64,000 nt of DNA, taken from Hippasteria phrygiana. Lineage: Eukaryota; Echinodermata; Asteroidea; Valvatida; Goniasteridae. Below are positions 33,706 to 44,746 of the stretch, in pieces. Each line of letters starts with the position of its first letter. Within the stretch, counting starts at the first letter, position 1. Both the position numbers and the translations under genes were made by a program. The notes below the pieces were generated by a model that was given only the letters and a program-made list of their open reading frames with translations, searched no databases and was not told the origin of the DNA. The DNA is taken from contig JAZGUH010000105.1 in assembly GCA_037893225.1 (NCBI GenBank), positions 1,364,001-1,428,000 of the forward strand, read 5' to 3'.

Positions 33706-34614
33706 AATGAATTCATTCCGAAAACAGTGTTTACTGGTAATTTTCATTTTGCACTGAGAGTACAAATCACAAAATTTACTGACTTCGAGCTTCATTTTCC
33801 CAAAACCTGTGATGACTCTAAAGGTCGGTTTATAGTCGATCGTGCAATGGTGAATGCCGGACTCGGATGGTCGCCGGACGCTGAAGTTGGTTTTGGGCAG
33901 TTTATAGTCGTCACGTGCATTGTGTAATGCGCACCAAATTCAAGTGTTAGATGTGAGGATCATGCATTGGAAAAAGGAAAGAAATAGTAGCAAGTTAAAG
34001 AGCAAATTTTATAGAAAGATCAATAAATTTGAGGGAATTTTGGACTTGAAGTTTCCTCAGCTTCAAGAACCGGACCAAGACTGAGTTTCCTCAGTTTCTA
34101 GAAGCAGATAGGTCTTTGCGCTTTTTATTTGCCACATTTTATAATTTTGATAACGTTAGGCCTTGGAAACCATATTTTTTTTCTTCAAATTGTCGTCTAG
34201 CATTTTCCTGCTTGTCTGTAGTCTGCTTGGCCGTCAGCAAAATGCAGGGGGAACCCTGCACTTCCTGAGAAAATGTGCTCCTCCATTTTGCTTGAAATCT
34301 TGAAAAGTGAGGTCGGCAACTTTGTCAAAGTTCATTTGAACTCTGTAGCGACGTCAGCAGCGTCCTTTGGCAACTGTAAACCGCGTGTGTGATGATCGCG
34401 TGTCAATTTTTCAGTCGCGTGACCATCGCGTGACGGACAATAAACCAGCTTTAACAACTTACAACGTATAGCATAGTCTAGGAATGAATTACATGTACAG
34501 AAACACAAGATACATTAAAGCGTATAACTTTGTTCTTTCTGCAAATACCCCAATCTCAATTTTCAAATCGTGCTACTTTCTGCCCGTTCTGTGGCGTGAC
34601 TTTCACTGACTGAC

Positions 34615-34750
34615 CTTGGGTAGGTGTGGCCATTATCTTTGACTTCTTGACACTGGTAGGCAGCTAGGATGTCCGGTTTGTTCAGCCAGGTATCCGTCTT
34701 GACTAACTCTTTCCGCTCCTCGTCCGACGATGCCGCACTGCCAAAACTGT
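34615..34750 (-). CDS. TBC1D23: TBC1D23 exon (linker to PH-like domain)
   Basis: A 136-nt exon with acceptor GAATCTAGTAG and donor CCAAG|GTCAGT. It encodes SFGSAASSDEERKELVKTD followed by WLNKPDILAAYQCQEVKD and the start of the PH-like domain. The acidic serine-rich start and the W-hydrophobic-N-K-P motif match vertebrate TBC1D23. Phases fit both neighbours: a split Asp on entry and a split Ser on exit. A nearer competing acceptor (CTAG|TAG) would not fit the phase of the upstream exon. Confidence 0.9.
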
Positions 34751-34847
34751 CTACTAGATTCAAACGGTGAGAGAAAAAAAAGAACATTGGATTCTGCAGT
34801 GAAAATCAGTCATAGATTTGTAATATTAAACAGAGCCGATGAGGTAA

Positions 34848-34975
34848 TTTAAGTGAACAAAGAAAATTGGCAGGAGTGGGGGGGGGGGGGGGTATCACAA
34901 ACCCATATTGGCCTATAGCCAGGATCATGCCTCCACTTTACGATACGTCCTGGAAGCGACATTGTTTGGCTTTTG
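34848..34975 (-). mobile_element. Decayed tRNA-SINE fragment with G homopolymer
   Basis: Begins AGTGAACAAAGAAAATTGGCAGGAG and continues with the GCCTATAGCCAGGATCA and GGAAGCGACATTG blocks found downstream of the SINE at 36756-37010. The tRNA-like body is deleted and replaced by about 15 G residues. Confidence 0.65.
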
Positions 34976-35027
34976 AATTGTTTCAATTGAAAAATAACAA
35001 GCAATTTGGCAATAAAAGCAAGATTAA

Positions 35028-35640
35028 CCCTAACTCCCTAAGCATTTTTACTAGAAACCTTACTCAACCCGTCAAATTCCAACACCATGTTTGACTGTTG
35101 CTGGTTAACAATACCCAACCCGTCAAACTCCAACAGCCCATTTGCCATAACAGTACACAACCCGTCAAACTCCAACACCCCTTGGGTTTTGATTGAGTGG
35201 GTAGACTTGGCCAAATGCAGCAGCATGAACAATGGGGACATACAGTACCCATCTCGTCAAAATCCAACTACTGTATTCATGTGCAAAATATTCAAGCCCT
35301 AATTATGCAACATATATTATTCAATGTATGTGCTCCTTAGAAGTATTATGTAAGACACCATACAAGCTGTTGATTCCATTGTTTGTTCTACCTCCGTACC
35401 CCATTGTTCAGTGCATGTCAAACAAAACATCCAGCCACACACACATCCCAACACCAGAGCTCTATGCAGCCATTGCTCGAACCAACCTTCCCCAATCAGT
35501 CAAAACCCAACACGGTTACTGTGCAGCTACAATACCCATCCGGTCAAAATCCAACACCACATCAAAAGTACACAGTACCTAACCCGTCAAATTCCAACGA
35601 AACCTAGTGTTGGAGTTTGGCTGGATGGGGATTGTTAGGG
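35028..35640. mobile_element. TTAA-flanked CCCTAAC-ended element with CCCGTCAAACTCCAACA repeats
   Basis: TTAA at 35024-35027 and 35641-35644. It starts CCCTAACTCCC and ends GTTAGGG. Its interior repeats the word CCCGTCAAA(C/T)TCCAACA about eight times instead of the AATCCTCC word of other copies. The right end carries the inverted form (GTTGGAGTTTGGCTGGATGG). Confidence 0.8.
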
Positions 35641-35847
35641 TTAATAACTTCAAGAAGGCCCTGTAACCAGTCAAGACTTGTTGAGTACCAACAATATACA
35701 GTTATGCCCCAAATTAGTCACACCCATGCCAAATTTGGGGTATTGTGAATCATTATATATATTATTTCTACTTTTATGCTAATGATGTGAAACCAAAATA
35801 TATGTAGATTTGTACATGCCATCTAAAAGTCATTAAGTAAAGCCTAA

Positions 35848-36452
35848 AGCCCTGTCCGCACTGGACTTTTTTGGGTAAAACTTAGCGAGACGATGGGTAC
35901 TTTTCCGATTTTAAGTCCAGTAGGACGTTTTCCTCTCAGTTACTTTTTCTGAGTCCAGCGGTTACTTCTACCGGCCAACTGCTGCCCAGGAAAACTGACC
36001 AGGTAACTTTTCCCGAGACGATAAGTCCAGTGCGGACAGTGCGTGTCGGTAAAAGCGGCTCAGGAAAGCGTACATCCGGCCCGAGCGCAAGGTCATGCAA
36101 CACTGGGACACCACGCATGCGCTTTGCATTGTTTCACTGCGGTGCGGTGCATATGTGGCAAGTTTCCAAATTCCAGTGCGTTGTTCCTCTTTTGGTCGCA
36201 ATCATGGCAGATTTTATTATTGATACAGTCGGAAGTTTGATTGGTGCTAAAGATGTAGACTGCGTGTACACATCGGCCGGAAAAATGACAAGGCATGCGT
36301 GATTTGGGTCAATCTGGTCAATGTAGAAAGGTCACGCAAAGCGCCCGTGTCGAAAGTCCAAGTGCGGACAGTGGTCACATTTGACCATTTTTCATTTTAC
36401 CATCGTCTCGGTAAAACCTTCCAAAAAAAAAAGATCCAGTGCGGACACGGCT
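35848..36452. mobile_element. AGCCCTGTCCGCACTGGA element, intact copy
   Basis: A 605-bp element ending in AGCCCTGTCCGCACTGGA and its inverted counterpart TCCAGTGCGGACACGGCT. Internal GTCCAGTGCGGACAG words repeat in both orientations. It supplies the empty site (CACATTTGACC at 36376-36386) for the insertion seen at 60812-61253. Confidence 0.8.
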
Positions 36453-36755
36453 TATGTTCCGCCAATCCAGCTTTTATGTATGAGAGAAAAGCAAAGTAGC
36501 AGATTTTTCATAGGGTATGAATAATTTGGGGCACAATTGCAAGCGCTAGCATGCACTAGCCTATATTGTGAATCCCACATGACCGTGTTTTAGCCAACCA
36601 GGATTAAGAACCAGGGAGGTGTTGGATAATGATTCACACAACCACCCCTTGAAAAGGTGATGTTTTAAAAAAAAATTGACAAAAAGACTTTTGACCATCA
36701 AAATCCTGAAAACTGCCTATTCACGACAACACATCCGGAACTATTTCTTTTTATA

Positions 36756-37010
36756 AATACATTTTCAAAGTGAACAAAGAAACTGGCAGGAGCGGGATTC
36801 GAACCTGCGACCTCCGGGTTACCGTACCGGCGCTCTACCAACTGAGCTATCTTGCCCTATGTTGGCGGTCTCCCAATTTGTCAGTATCTTTGTTCGGGTG
36901 GGCGCTAGTCAGAAGTCATAAACCCAGAATGCCGTATAGCCAGGGATCACACCCAATTTTACGATACAACCTGGGAAGCGACATTGTGGGGATCACTCAA
37001 TGAGTGATAC
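36756..37010 (-). mobile_element. tRNA-derived SINE
   Basis: Same A/B-box tRNA body as 22158-22375 with a clean GGTTCGAATCC box, plus about 150 bases of adjoining sequence (GGGAAGCGACATTGTGG). Confidence 0.8.
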
Positions 37011-37017
37011 GACTTTT

Positions 37018-37225
37018 TAACTTATAATTCGTCAAACAATCCACAAGGGAAACTGACTAGGTAAATTTGAATACATTTTTAAAGTGAACAAAGAAACTGG
37101 CAGGAGCGGGATTCGAATCTGCGACCTCCGGGTTACCGTACCGGCGCTCTACCAACTGAGCTATCTTGCCCTATGTTGGCGGTCTCCCAAATTGTCAGTA
37201 TCTTTGTTCGGGTGGGCACTAGTCA
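37018..37225 (-). mobile_element. tRNA-derived SINE, adjacent copy
   Basis: Nearly the same as 22158-22375 from ATTCGTCAAACAATCCACAA onward. It lies in tandem with the previous SINE and 58 bases from the TBC1D23 exon at 37283. Confidence 0.8.
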
Positions 37226-37282
37226 TAAATCATACATCTCAAGTAAATACTACATTTATATTTGTATGCAAATAAGCCTGAC

Positions 37283-37371
37283 CTGCTTCATCGTCCTCGT
37301 CTCCGATGCTGAAGACATTCTGCACCTTGTTGCCTCTGTATCTCTTTCCCGTGTCCAGACTACTCACGTGT
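37283..37371 (-). CDS. TBC1D23: TBC1D23 exon (linker)
   Basis: An 89-nt exon, acceptor TTTTTTTTCAG, donor GCAG|GTCAGG. It encodes HVSSLDTGKRYRG, then VQNVFSIGDEDDEA. The HVSS...K.YRG...VFSIGDE pattern is conserved in vertebrate TBC1D23. Only one frame is open, and it joins in phase to both neighbouring exons. Confidence 0.9.
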
Positions 37372-37410
37372 CTGAAAAAAAATGAGCAGAGAAATAGGTG
37401 CATGCATTAA

Positions 37411-37772
37411 CCCTAACTCCCTACATCATTTTCTCCCCATGTAACCTGAATCCTCCAACATCCTCTGATTTCAAAGTGTTAAAACTCCATATAACCTGAA
37501 TCCTCCAAAATCCTCTTATGGGGACCATAGCACGAATCCTCCAAAATCCTCCAGGTTTTTTTTGCATACCCCTAGTAACCTCAATCCTCCAAAATCCTCA
37601 TGTATCACATTGAGCCTGATAACCTGGATCCTCCATATTCCTGCAGGGGCAAAAACCCCTAGTAACCTCAATCCTGCAAAATCCTCCGATGCATCAACTT
37701 CCAAGCGCCCTCAATCCTCCAAATTCCTCCATTTTGCAAAGAGGATTTTTGGAGGATTTGGGAAGGTTAGGG
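37411..37772. mobile_element. TTAA-flanked CCCTAAC-ended element
   Basis: TTAA at 37407-37410 and 37773-37776. Starts CCCTAACTCCC, ends GGTTAGGG. Filled with AATCCTCCAAAATCCTC units. Confidence 0.85.
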
Positions 37773-38059
37773 TTAAAAAATTGGACTGCACCAGAACTTG
37801 GAGCCTACTACTGATTCTACAAAATTGATGGTAACTTACATAACTGCGACATTTCTTAGCCCTGTGATGCATCACAGCTACAGTGTATCCTGCAATCCAT
37901 TGCACAAAACTCGTAAAGTGCCGGAGTATTTTTAGCGCATTATATTGGTTGTCCCCCAAGGGGAGAGGTGAGTTTGTCTCACCAACGGTGGAAGTTACCC
38001 CGCCTGGGTCTATAGGTCTGAAAATTGGGATCATTTCTTTGGTATCTATTGAAGATTTA

Positions 38060-38195
38060 TCCTCTATTTAGACCTGGACGTATGAAAACCGAAACGGTGG
38101 TAGGGCTGGCAACCTAAAATGTGGCCAACCCCACCACCTCTGTTGTAGCCCTTTACCTAGAGTAGCTTTTAGCCTTGTATTGGGCGACTTCCATT
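38060..38195 (-). repeat. Dispersed repeat shared with 22380-22492
   Basis: Reverse complement of the earlier copy, from ATTTATCCTCTATTTAGA to TTAGCCTTGTATTGGG. Confidence 0.7.
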
Positions 38196-38332
38196 ACAAA
38201 AAAGGTATTCTCTCTAAACAAGAAACAGTCATATGTTTACCAGCAGAGAGACATCAGATTTTCTCTTAAAAAGTTCCATTTCATAAAACAAACAGTTCTT
38301 ATAAGTGAAGGTGAAATTAAGGCATATCTTAA

Positions 38333-38679
38333 CCCCTTGCGTACGGATGACGCCACATGGCGAAAAAAAACACAGTGCCACCAGGCCGGATGACGCCATT
38401 GACCTCTGTTTGTGCAGTTTCAATCCATTGTTGGAAACAGTGCCACCAGGCCGGATGACGCCATTGGCCGCTGTTTGTGCATTATCAATCCATTGTTGGA
38501 ATAAACAGTGCCACCAAGCCGGGTGACGCCATTGGCCGCCGTTTGTGCAGTTCCAATCCATTGTTGGATTATTGTGTATAGGTTACGCTTGACTGCACAA
38601 ACACATTGTAGCGGTTCGCTTGGCTGCCAGAGCCGCCGCGGCACCCCGACGTCTCCCGTAAAATACCGTACTCAAGGGG
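38333..38679 (+). mobile_element. CCCCTTG-type TTAA element with triplicated core
   Basis: Starts after TTAA (38329-38332) with CCCCTTGCGTACGGATGACG and ends CTCAAGGGG with TTAC on the right, a one-base change from TTAA. The core GTGCCACC(A/A)GGCCGGATGACGC to CAATCCATTGTTGG is present three times in tandem. Confidence 0.8.
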
Positions 38680-38861
38680 TTACCTAACATGTTCCACACT
38701 GTTGTCAAGGTACATGTACTTATGGGACATTCAACTCATTGCACGTTTTCTGACATGGACTTTAGGATGAATCACAAGTTGCCATGTGAAACGCATCATA
38801 ATTTGATTTATGACATGTCGCAGAGTTTTGTGAATTCAACCCCTGGACCAGTGGATCCAAG

Positions 38862-38961
38862 ATGTAATGACGTCACGCTTTGTTTACATGTGAACTTTCC
38901 TGTGGGAGCCAGGTGGAGATGTGCACATGTAAACAAAGCCATTACGTCATTACGTCTTAAG
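38862..38961. repeat. Palindromic sequence (TAATGACGTCA / TGACGTAATG arms)
   Basis: TTTGTTTACATGTG on the left mirrors CACATGTAAACAAAG on the right, with ATGACGTCA outside. A hairpin of about 100 bases. Confidence 0.7.
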
Positions 38962-39059
38962 GTCTATAAGGCTACCATTGTGCGGCTTTACTAAATGCTG
39001 TATTTAACCCTATCCAATAGACAATCTATTAGACCTATTGAGAAATGTCACACTTTGAT

Positions 39060-39132
39060 CACATGCACACTTTAGATAGGAGCTCTGTGAAGATGTTGTC
39101 GCACCATGCTCCTATCTAAAGCGCGCATGCAA
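39060..39132. repeat. Palindromic sequence (CTTTAGATAGGAGC arms)
   Basis: ACTTTAGATAGGAGC and GCTCCTATCTAAAG are inverted repeats about 30 bases apart. A short hairpin of unknown origin. Confidence 0.7.
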
Positions 39133-39143
39133 ACATTTCTTCA

Positions 39144-39421
39144 TACAGGCAATTGCAATTGAAAGTTAACCTGAGAATGGGAATTATCTTTTCACACTTT
39201 TTCTCTTCCCAGGGAATTCATTTTCATTTCACAAAGTGTGAAAACATTTTCGCACCTTTTCACAAAGTGTGAAAACATTTTCGCACCTTTTCACAATTTG
39301 GGAAAACATTTTCACGCCTTTTCAAAGTGGAAAAACATTTTCACACCTTTTCACAGAATTCTTTTCACAAAATTTCCCATTCCCATTCGCAGTGTTAACT
39401 TTCAATTGCAAGGTACTTGTA
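39144..39421. mobile_element. TACAGTACATTGC-family palindromic element, copy 2
   Basis: Ends TACAGGCAATTGCAATTG and the matching CAATTGCAAGGTAC. The interior is tandem TTTTCGCACCTTTTCACAAA / GTGTGAAAACA units. Confidence 0.8.
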
Positions 39422-39891
39422 TAGGTCCATTGTTATAGGAAATTTCAAAACTAGTTCCTTGGTTACTATAGGTCCATTGGTATGGGAAATTTTAAACTAG
39501 TTCCTTGGTTACTGTAGGTCCATTGTTATGGGAAATTTCGAAACTAGTTCCTTGGTTACTGTAGGTCCATTGGTATGGGAAATTTCAAAACTAGTTCCTT
39601 GGTTACTGTAGGTCCATTGTTACGGGAAATTTCAAAACTAGTTCCTTGGTTACTGTAGGTCCATTGGTATGGGAAATTTTAAACTAGTTCCTTGGTTACT
39701 GTAGGTCCATTGTTATGGGAAATTTCAAAACTAGTTCCTTGGTTACTGTAGGTCCATTGGTATGGGAAATATTAAAACTAGTTCCTTGGTTACTGTAGGT
39801 CCATTGGTATGGGAAATTACAAAACTAGTTCCTTGGTTACTGTAGGTCCGTTGTTATGGGAAATTTTAAAACTAGTTCCTTGGTTTCTAAT
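39421..39891. repeat. 47-bp minisatellite (ten copies)
   Basis: Unit TAGGTCCATTGTTATGGG then AAATTTCAAAACTAGTTCC and TTGGTTACTG. The array begins exactly at the right end of the preceding palindromic element. Units vary mainly at TTG/TGG and TTTTAAA/TTTCAAAA. Confidence 0.95.
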
Positions 39892-40282
39892 ATTGACTGT
39901 CCATCCTGAAGCCATTTTATAGAGGAATCCCACAACGATGAGTTTAGCGCCGATCTGCGCACGTTTGAAAACGAGGATCTCAATGTCACAGTAAACAACT
40001 TTATGCTGATCGTGCACCTGCGCTGCCTTTTATGGCCTGATTCAGTCATGCATGAATGAATGTGCTGAAAAGCGTTGTTTTGTTTGACACTGACATTCTC
40101 GCTTTCAACCCGGAAGTGCGCAGAAGGGGCTAATGTGAAATTCCTCTATAGTTGGCTTATTAGTGAACATTACATGATGTGAATAGCCAACCATGATGCA
40201 CAATCAGTGAGTGACAGATTTTAACTATTTCTACATGTATCATCTGTAAAATACTTTAATCTGCTGGTAAAGTGTCTCTAAC

Positions 40283-40404
40283 CTTTCCTCACTGACAGCC
40301 TCGTTTTTGATGAACTCGACAACCCGTTCCTTCATCTCGGCCGACTTGGACTTGAAGGTGGATGTGAGTCGGCCCATCAGCGCCGCGCCCTTCTCCGACA
40401 GTTT
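40283..40404 (-). CDS. TBC1D23: TBC1D23 exon (linker)
   Basis: A 122-nt exon, acceptor GATTCTCCCCAG, donor GAAAG|GTTAGA. It encodes KLSEKGAALMGRLTSTFKSK, then AEMKERVVEFIKNEAVSEE and the split Arg of the following exon. Basic residues and a conserved K-x-K-S...R-E-K-V...F-I pattern correspond to the linker just after the rhodanese-like domain of vertebrate TBC1D23. Only one frame is open. Confidence 0.88.
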
Positions 40405-40557
40405 CTGGGGAGAATCACCAATCTACATCAAGATGACAGAAGAGAAGACGTGTACTAGAACTAAACATGCAGCGAGAGAACAAGCTACGAACCAACAGAC
40501 AGACAGAAGGGCAGACAGACTCACCAATGGACCGAAATGAAACACAAGAGCAGTGAT

Positions 40558-40743
40558 GTAGTCGAGGCCATCACAAGGCCACACAAGACCCTGCAAGGCC
40601 AGCACAAGACCTTCAGTCTTAATTCAAGTCTCAAGCTATTCAAATGAACTGTAATAAAAGCATTCCTTTGTCATGGTTTATGCCTGTTACTTGTGCCCGT
40701 TGCAAGCTGGTCTTGTGCCTGGCCTTGTGATGGCCTCGACTAC
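40558..40743. mobile_element. Palindromic GTAGTCGAGGCCATCACAAG element
   Basis: The left GTAGTCGAGGCCATCACAAG mirrors the right CTTGTGATGGCCTCGACTAC. The interior ATTCCTTTGTCATGGTTTAT and TGTTACTTGTG relate it to the minisatellite-bearing elements at 26720 and 46385. Confidence 0.7.
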
Positions 40744-41579
40744 TACACTGCACAAGAGCATGGTTATACTCTCAATATAGGACCATAATTTTGTCAAAAA
40801 TATTAAAAATTTGCACACATTCGTATTGCTACAGGTATGATACATGCATGAACTAGAAACACACATTATATGCCATTCTCTAGAAATTCACTCACCAGAA
40901 AGGAATGAACAGTCAAATTACAGATTATCAGAGACGGTTGAGGATGGAATTTGCCAAGGGTGTGCCAGCATGTAGTTTTAACCCTTTCCTTACCAATGTC
41001 AAGTTTACTCACCAGAGTACACAAACAACAAATACATTCACCATGTTTCAATGAACTATAGTACTTGTTTTTTCGCTGTCCATACATGATCTTTATGCCA
41101 ACAGAAGGAGCTTGTTCGGATCTTTCCAATGATGCTATCAAATTCATGTGTCAGCATTACACAATTTTGAGAAAACTGTATCCGAAGTTTCCCTGTACAG
41201 TTATGTGTATGGAGTGCCATTGGTTCATGTGACAAACAACTTTCCTGTTTGATAAAAGTTGGCCAGAAGAGAAAACAGCCGTAAGTTTGCTATTTTAGCA
41301 GTTATGATTTTTATACCATGTGAAAGAGAACTTTTCATGGAACAAACTTTACACACTACATTTTCCTTTTCAATCAATTCTTGAGGGTGAAATCTTTGGT
41401 TGAAAACACAACCATTCAACAAGCAGTCCGCTGCTTTTTCTGCGTAAGTGGTTTTATGCTTGACTGAACAAAGAATGTGGTACTGGAGAAGATAAGCCAA
41501 TAATGTGCGTGTGGTAAAGAAATTGTTAATAGTGGTTAGTACCATTAAAATATCTTGGTTCAATGGTAATCAGTATTAA

Positions 41580-41837
41580 CCCTAACCCCCTAGACCCTTT
41601 TTGCTAGGAACCATCCTCAATCCTCCGATTACCCTGCCCCCAAAAATGCATTCATCCTCAATATCCTCATGTGCTTTAAACACCATTCATCCTCAATCCT
41701 CCAAAATCCTCTGCTTGAAACACCATTCATCCTCAATCCTCCAAAATCCTCTTTTTTCAAAAATACCATTCATCCTCAATCCTCCAAAATCCTCCAAAAC
41801 TGCAAGGAGGATTTTGGAGGATTGAGGTGGGTTAGGG
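41580..41837. mobile_element. TTAA-flanked CCCTAAC-ended element
   Basis: TTAA at 41576-41579 and 41838-41841. Starts CCCTAACCCCCTAGACCC, ends GGTGGGTTAGGG. Inverted relative to 19386-19618, with which it shares almost its whole sequence. Confidence 0.85.
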
Positions 41838-41911
41838 TTAACATATAGTACTGGGTAATTAAATCATTGGAAATAACATCAGGTGTAGATAGAACCTTAC
41901 TGTAATCACCA

Positions 41912-42134
41912 GGGGCCAATTTCATATAGCTGCTTAAGCACAAATAACTTGCTTAGTAAACTTGGGTTACCAGCCAAAACTCCATGTGATTGTCATGCAA
42001 AGCAAACGACATCTAAATACTAGTCACACACAATATACATCACATGGAGTTTTGGCTGTAACCAGCTTTTATTAAGCAAGTTTTTTTGTGCTTAAGCAAT
42101 CTTTGTGTTTAAGCAGCTCTATGAAGTTGGCCCC
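41912..42134. mobile_element. GGGGCCAATTTCAT palindromic MITE
   Basis: Ends GGGGCCAATTTCATATAGCT and AGCTCTATGAAGTTGGCCCC are inverted repeats. ACCAGCCAAAACTCCATGTG recurs inverted in the other arm. Related to the longer element at 54908-56171. Confidence 0.85.
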
Positions 42135-42344
42135 TGCAGGGATATTGCAAAAGTAGGCTTTACCGATCCAGTAATTAGTCTTTGGATATTATACATGTTG
42201 CCAAGGTTTTTTTCATTTTTCAAAATTTCATCAATGCAATATTGTCGAAAAAGGAAAATGACTTTTTTGCTATTTTGATATTCCAAGAAAATCAATCGGT
42301 TTTAGTTAGCTCTGAAAATACTCGCTTATACTGAATCAGGAGTG

Positions 42345-42590
42345 AGATTGGCCAAAAAATGAAAAATCCACGAAATCCACGAAAAATCCACGTGGACCCC
42401 AGATCAACACATAGTTTGTATTTGCCTCACACCCTCTTCAAATATCCGTTTTTATTGGTCTATATCCACTTTTACAGGTAAAAACACCTTTAGAACAACA
42501 ACATATGAATTCCAGATTGCCGTAAAAGTGATTCTTTAAAAATTCTGAAATCCCGACAAAAAATCCTGACAAATCTCACCCCTGCTGAAT
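42345..42590 (-). repeat. Dispersed repeat shared with 7283-7483
   Basis: CCACGAAAAATCCACG, GTAAAAACACCTTTAG and CCTGACAAATCTCA follow the reverse-complement order of the earlier copy. Confidence 0.6.
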
Positions 42591-42689
42591 ACTCGCTTAA
42601 ACTGAGAAAAAAAAGGCCCAACCATATAATTTGCATCAAGGGTTATGTAAAATTAAGCAAGTTTTATCCCTTCCCAGTATGGTATTTAG

Positions 42690-42767
42690 ATGTGTAGCAC
42701 TGTATACTCTCTGCTTTCACAGACATACTCGGGTGGGACTCGAACCCACTACCTACTGATTGCACAG
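42690..42767 (-). mobile_element. Leu-type tRNA SINE fragment, cut by a TA-flanked transposon
   Basis: CACTGTATACTCTCTGCTTT through ACTCGAACCCAC resembles the SINE at 45424-45655. It is interrupted at TA by the element at 42770. Confidence 0.6.
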
Positions 42768-42769
42768 TA

Positions 42770-43855
42770 CAGTGGAACGCCGCTACAACGAACATTGCAA
42801 GATCCACAGATTTTGTTCGGTACAGCGGTCATTCGGTATAGTGATTTTCAGCCGCCGATCCACCGCGTGCCCATTTTTCAAAATGGTGTTCGTTCTTTTA
42901 AATAGCGCCCTCTTGCATCGTATTTGAAGTGCGCCCTCTTTTGATAGTAATTGAAGGTTTTATTCAATTGTCACAAATTAGCGGCGCCCTCTTTAACCAT
43001 GTACATGTATTGTCAGTGTCGTAGCATTTCTTGCACCTGCGTGCGGAGACACGAAACCACTGTCCATTCATCTTGGCAGCACGTCACCCTGCACGCCCTG
43101 GCGGTTACTTAAGGACTACTTTGAACATGTGCCAGCCATTGAATCATTGTAATTACTTGGTCATACTTTCTAAGGTTACCAAATTCTAACGCAACAGTTG
43201 GCTTTTCCCTTCTATTCCTTGGGGAAATAATAATATCCACCTGTCACTCTTCAAGCTGCGGCCGTTTGGGAATTACAAACAGCCCAAATACCCGGTACAT
43301 TTTTAAAAAAATCTGTTGTCTTTTTTTAACAACAATGTTCAGTAAGTTTTGTACACAAGATTTGGGAGCCAAGGATGGTGTTCAGTGTAGCCGAATGTTC
43401 GGTATAGCGGTATGTTCGGTATAGCGGTATGTTCGGTATAGCGGTATGTTCGGTATAGCGGTATGTTCGGTATAGCGGTATGTTCGGTATAGCGGTATGT
43501 TCGGTATAGCGGTGTTCGGTATAGCGGTATGTTCGGTATAGCGGTATGTTCGGTATAGCGGTATGTTCGGTATAGCGGTATGTTCGGTATAGCGGTATGT
43601 TCGGTATAGAGGTATGTTCGGTATAGCGGTATGTTCGGTATAGCGGTATGTTCGGTATAGCGGTGTTCGGTATAGCGGTATGTTCGGTATAGCGGTTTTC
43701 GGTATAGCGGTGTTCGGTATAGCGGTGTTCGGTATAGCGGTGTTCGGTATAGCGGTGTTCGGTATAGCGGTGTTCGGTATAGCGGTGTTCGGTATAGCGG
43801 TGTTCGGTATAGCGGTGTTCGGTATAGCGGTGTTCGGTATAGCGGTGTTCCACTG
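42770..43855. mobile_element. TA-flanked CAGTGGAACGCC element with expanded internal repeat
   Basis: The left end CAGTGGAACGCCGCTACAAC and the right end GCGGTGTTCCACTG are flanked by TA on both sides (42768-42769, 43856-43857), as for Tc1/mariner/pogo-type elements. Internal landmarks shared with the other copies are GTGCGCCCTCTTTTGAT, CGTCACCCTGCACGCCCTGG and TTTTCCCTTCTATTCCTTGG. The right third is a minisatellite. No transposase. Confidence 0.9.
43388..43850. repeat. Minisatellite of GTTCGGTATAGCGGTAT units (14-17 bp)
   Basis: About 29 head-to-tail units of 17 bp (GTTCGGTATAGCGGTAT) or 14 bp (GTTCGGTATAGCGG). The unit is the subterminal repeat of the host transposon. It produces spurious 175- and 209-codon minus frames. 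Confidence 0.95.
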
Positions 43856-43859
43856 TACC

Positions 43860-44010
43860 AGTGGATTTACATTGGTAGGCTGGTTGACACCAGCAAGCTT
43901 GTTGGTTGGGGGCACTAGCATGCTGGTTGCCATGGGTTTGAGTCCTGCTGAATACACCTGTGAAGTTTTCCCACAGGCTCTCGGAAGCAGAGCATGCAAT
44001 GCTGAATACA
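43860..44010 (+). mobile_element. Leu-type tRNA SINE 3' fragment
   Basis: GAGTCCTGCTGAATACACCTGTG through CCCACAGGCTCTCGGAAGCA matches the region after the B box in the SINE at 45735-45925. Confidence 0.55.
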
Positions 44011-44014
44011 TGTA

Positions 44015-44447
44015 CAGTGGAACGCCGCTATAACGAACATCGCTATAACGAACATTCGGCTATACCGAACACCATCTTTGGCTCCCAAATTCTGTGTACA
44101 AATTAATACGGATTAAAAAATGTACCGGCATGTATTTGGGCTGTTTGTAATTTCCAAACGGCCGCAGCTTTATGTTGAAGAGTGACAGGCAGCTTTTGTT
44201 CCCTCAAGGAATAGAAGGGAAAAGCCAACTGTTACTTTAGAATTCGGTAAGCTTAGAAAGTATGAACATGTAATTACATGATTCAATTGCCGGCGGCACA
44301 TTTTCAATTACAATCAAAAGAGGGTGCACTTCAAATACGACACAAGAGGGCGCTATTTAACAGAACGGACGCCATGTTGGCGGACTGGCGGCTATCCCGA
44401 ACGATCGCTATACCGAACAAAATGTTGGTTATAAAGGCGTTCCACTC
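44015..44447. mobile_element. TA-flanked CAGTGGAACGCC element, short copy
   Basis: TA at 44013-44014 and 44448-44449. The left end is CAGTGGAACGCCGCTATAAC. The right end has decayed by one base (CCACTC). It has only three subterminal repeat units, against about 29 in its neighbour. Confidence 0.85.
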
Positions 44448-44746
44448 TACCAGAAATGGTAAAAATCCTGTTTTAATAACAAGACAATTGCGTTAGAAGT
44501 GCATGATGAGTTCATGCTGAATGGCATACAAGTTGCTTCTGAAGAATGACCAAACCTATCACACGACAGAAGAGTTGGCATGCAACAAACGCTTCATGCA
44601 ACAGCAGCAGGTAAAGATTGCTTAAAGCTGAGAGTCCTTTTACATAAACTGGGAGAAAAGTGTATAGAGGAAGAAACAATACATTCCAAGCAGGCCCTAT
44701 TGTAATTGCTACTGTACACACTACATTTAACTGCAGTGAATGTTAA

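Larger units (their letters stand above)
31391..34614 (-). other. TBC1D23 intron filled with transposons
   Basis: Phase-2 intron. It contains the elements at 32130-32320, 32325-33250 and 33481-33705. No additional exon is needed to keep the frame. Confidence 0.8.

Noticed and set aside
22220..37175. tRNA-like sequences with GGTTCGAATCC boxes as functional tRNA genes
   Set aside because: They recur with the same non-tRNA flanks and tail, lack U33 and have stem mismatches, so they are SINEs.
43326..44011. Minus-strand frames of 175 and 209 codons (RYTEH/AIPNT repeats)
   Set aside because: Products of the GTTCGGTATAGCGG minisatellite inside a transposon.
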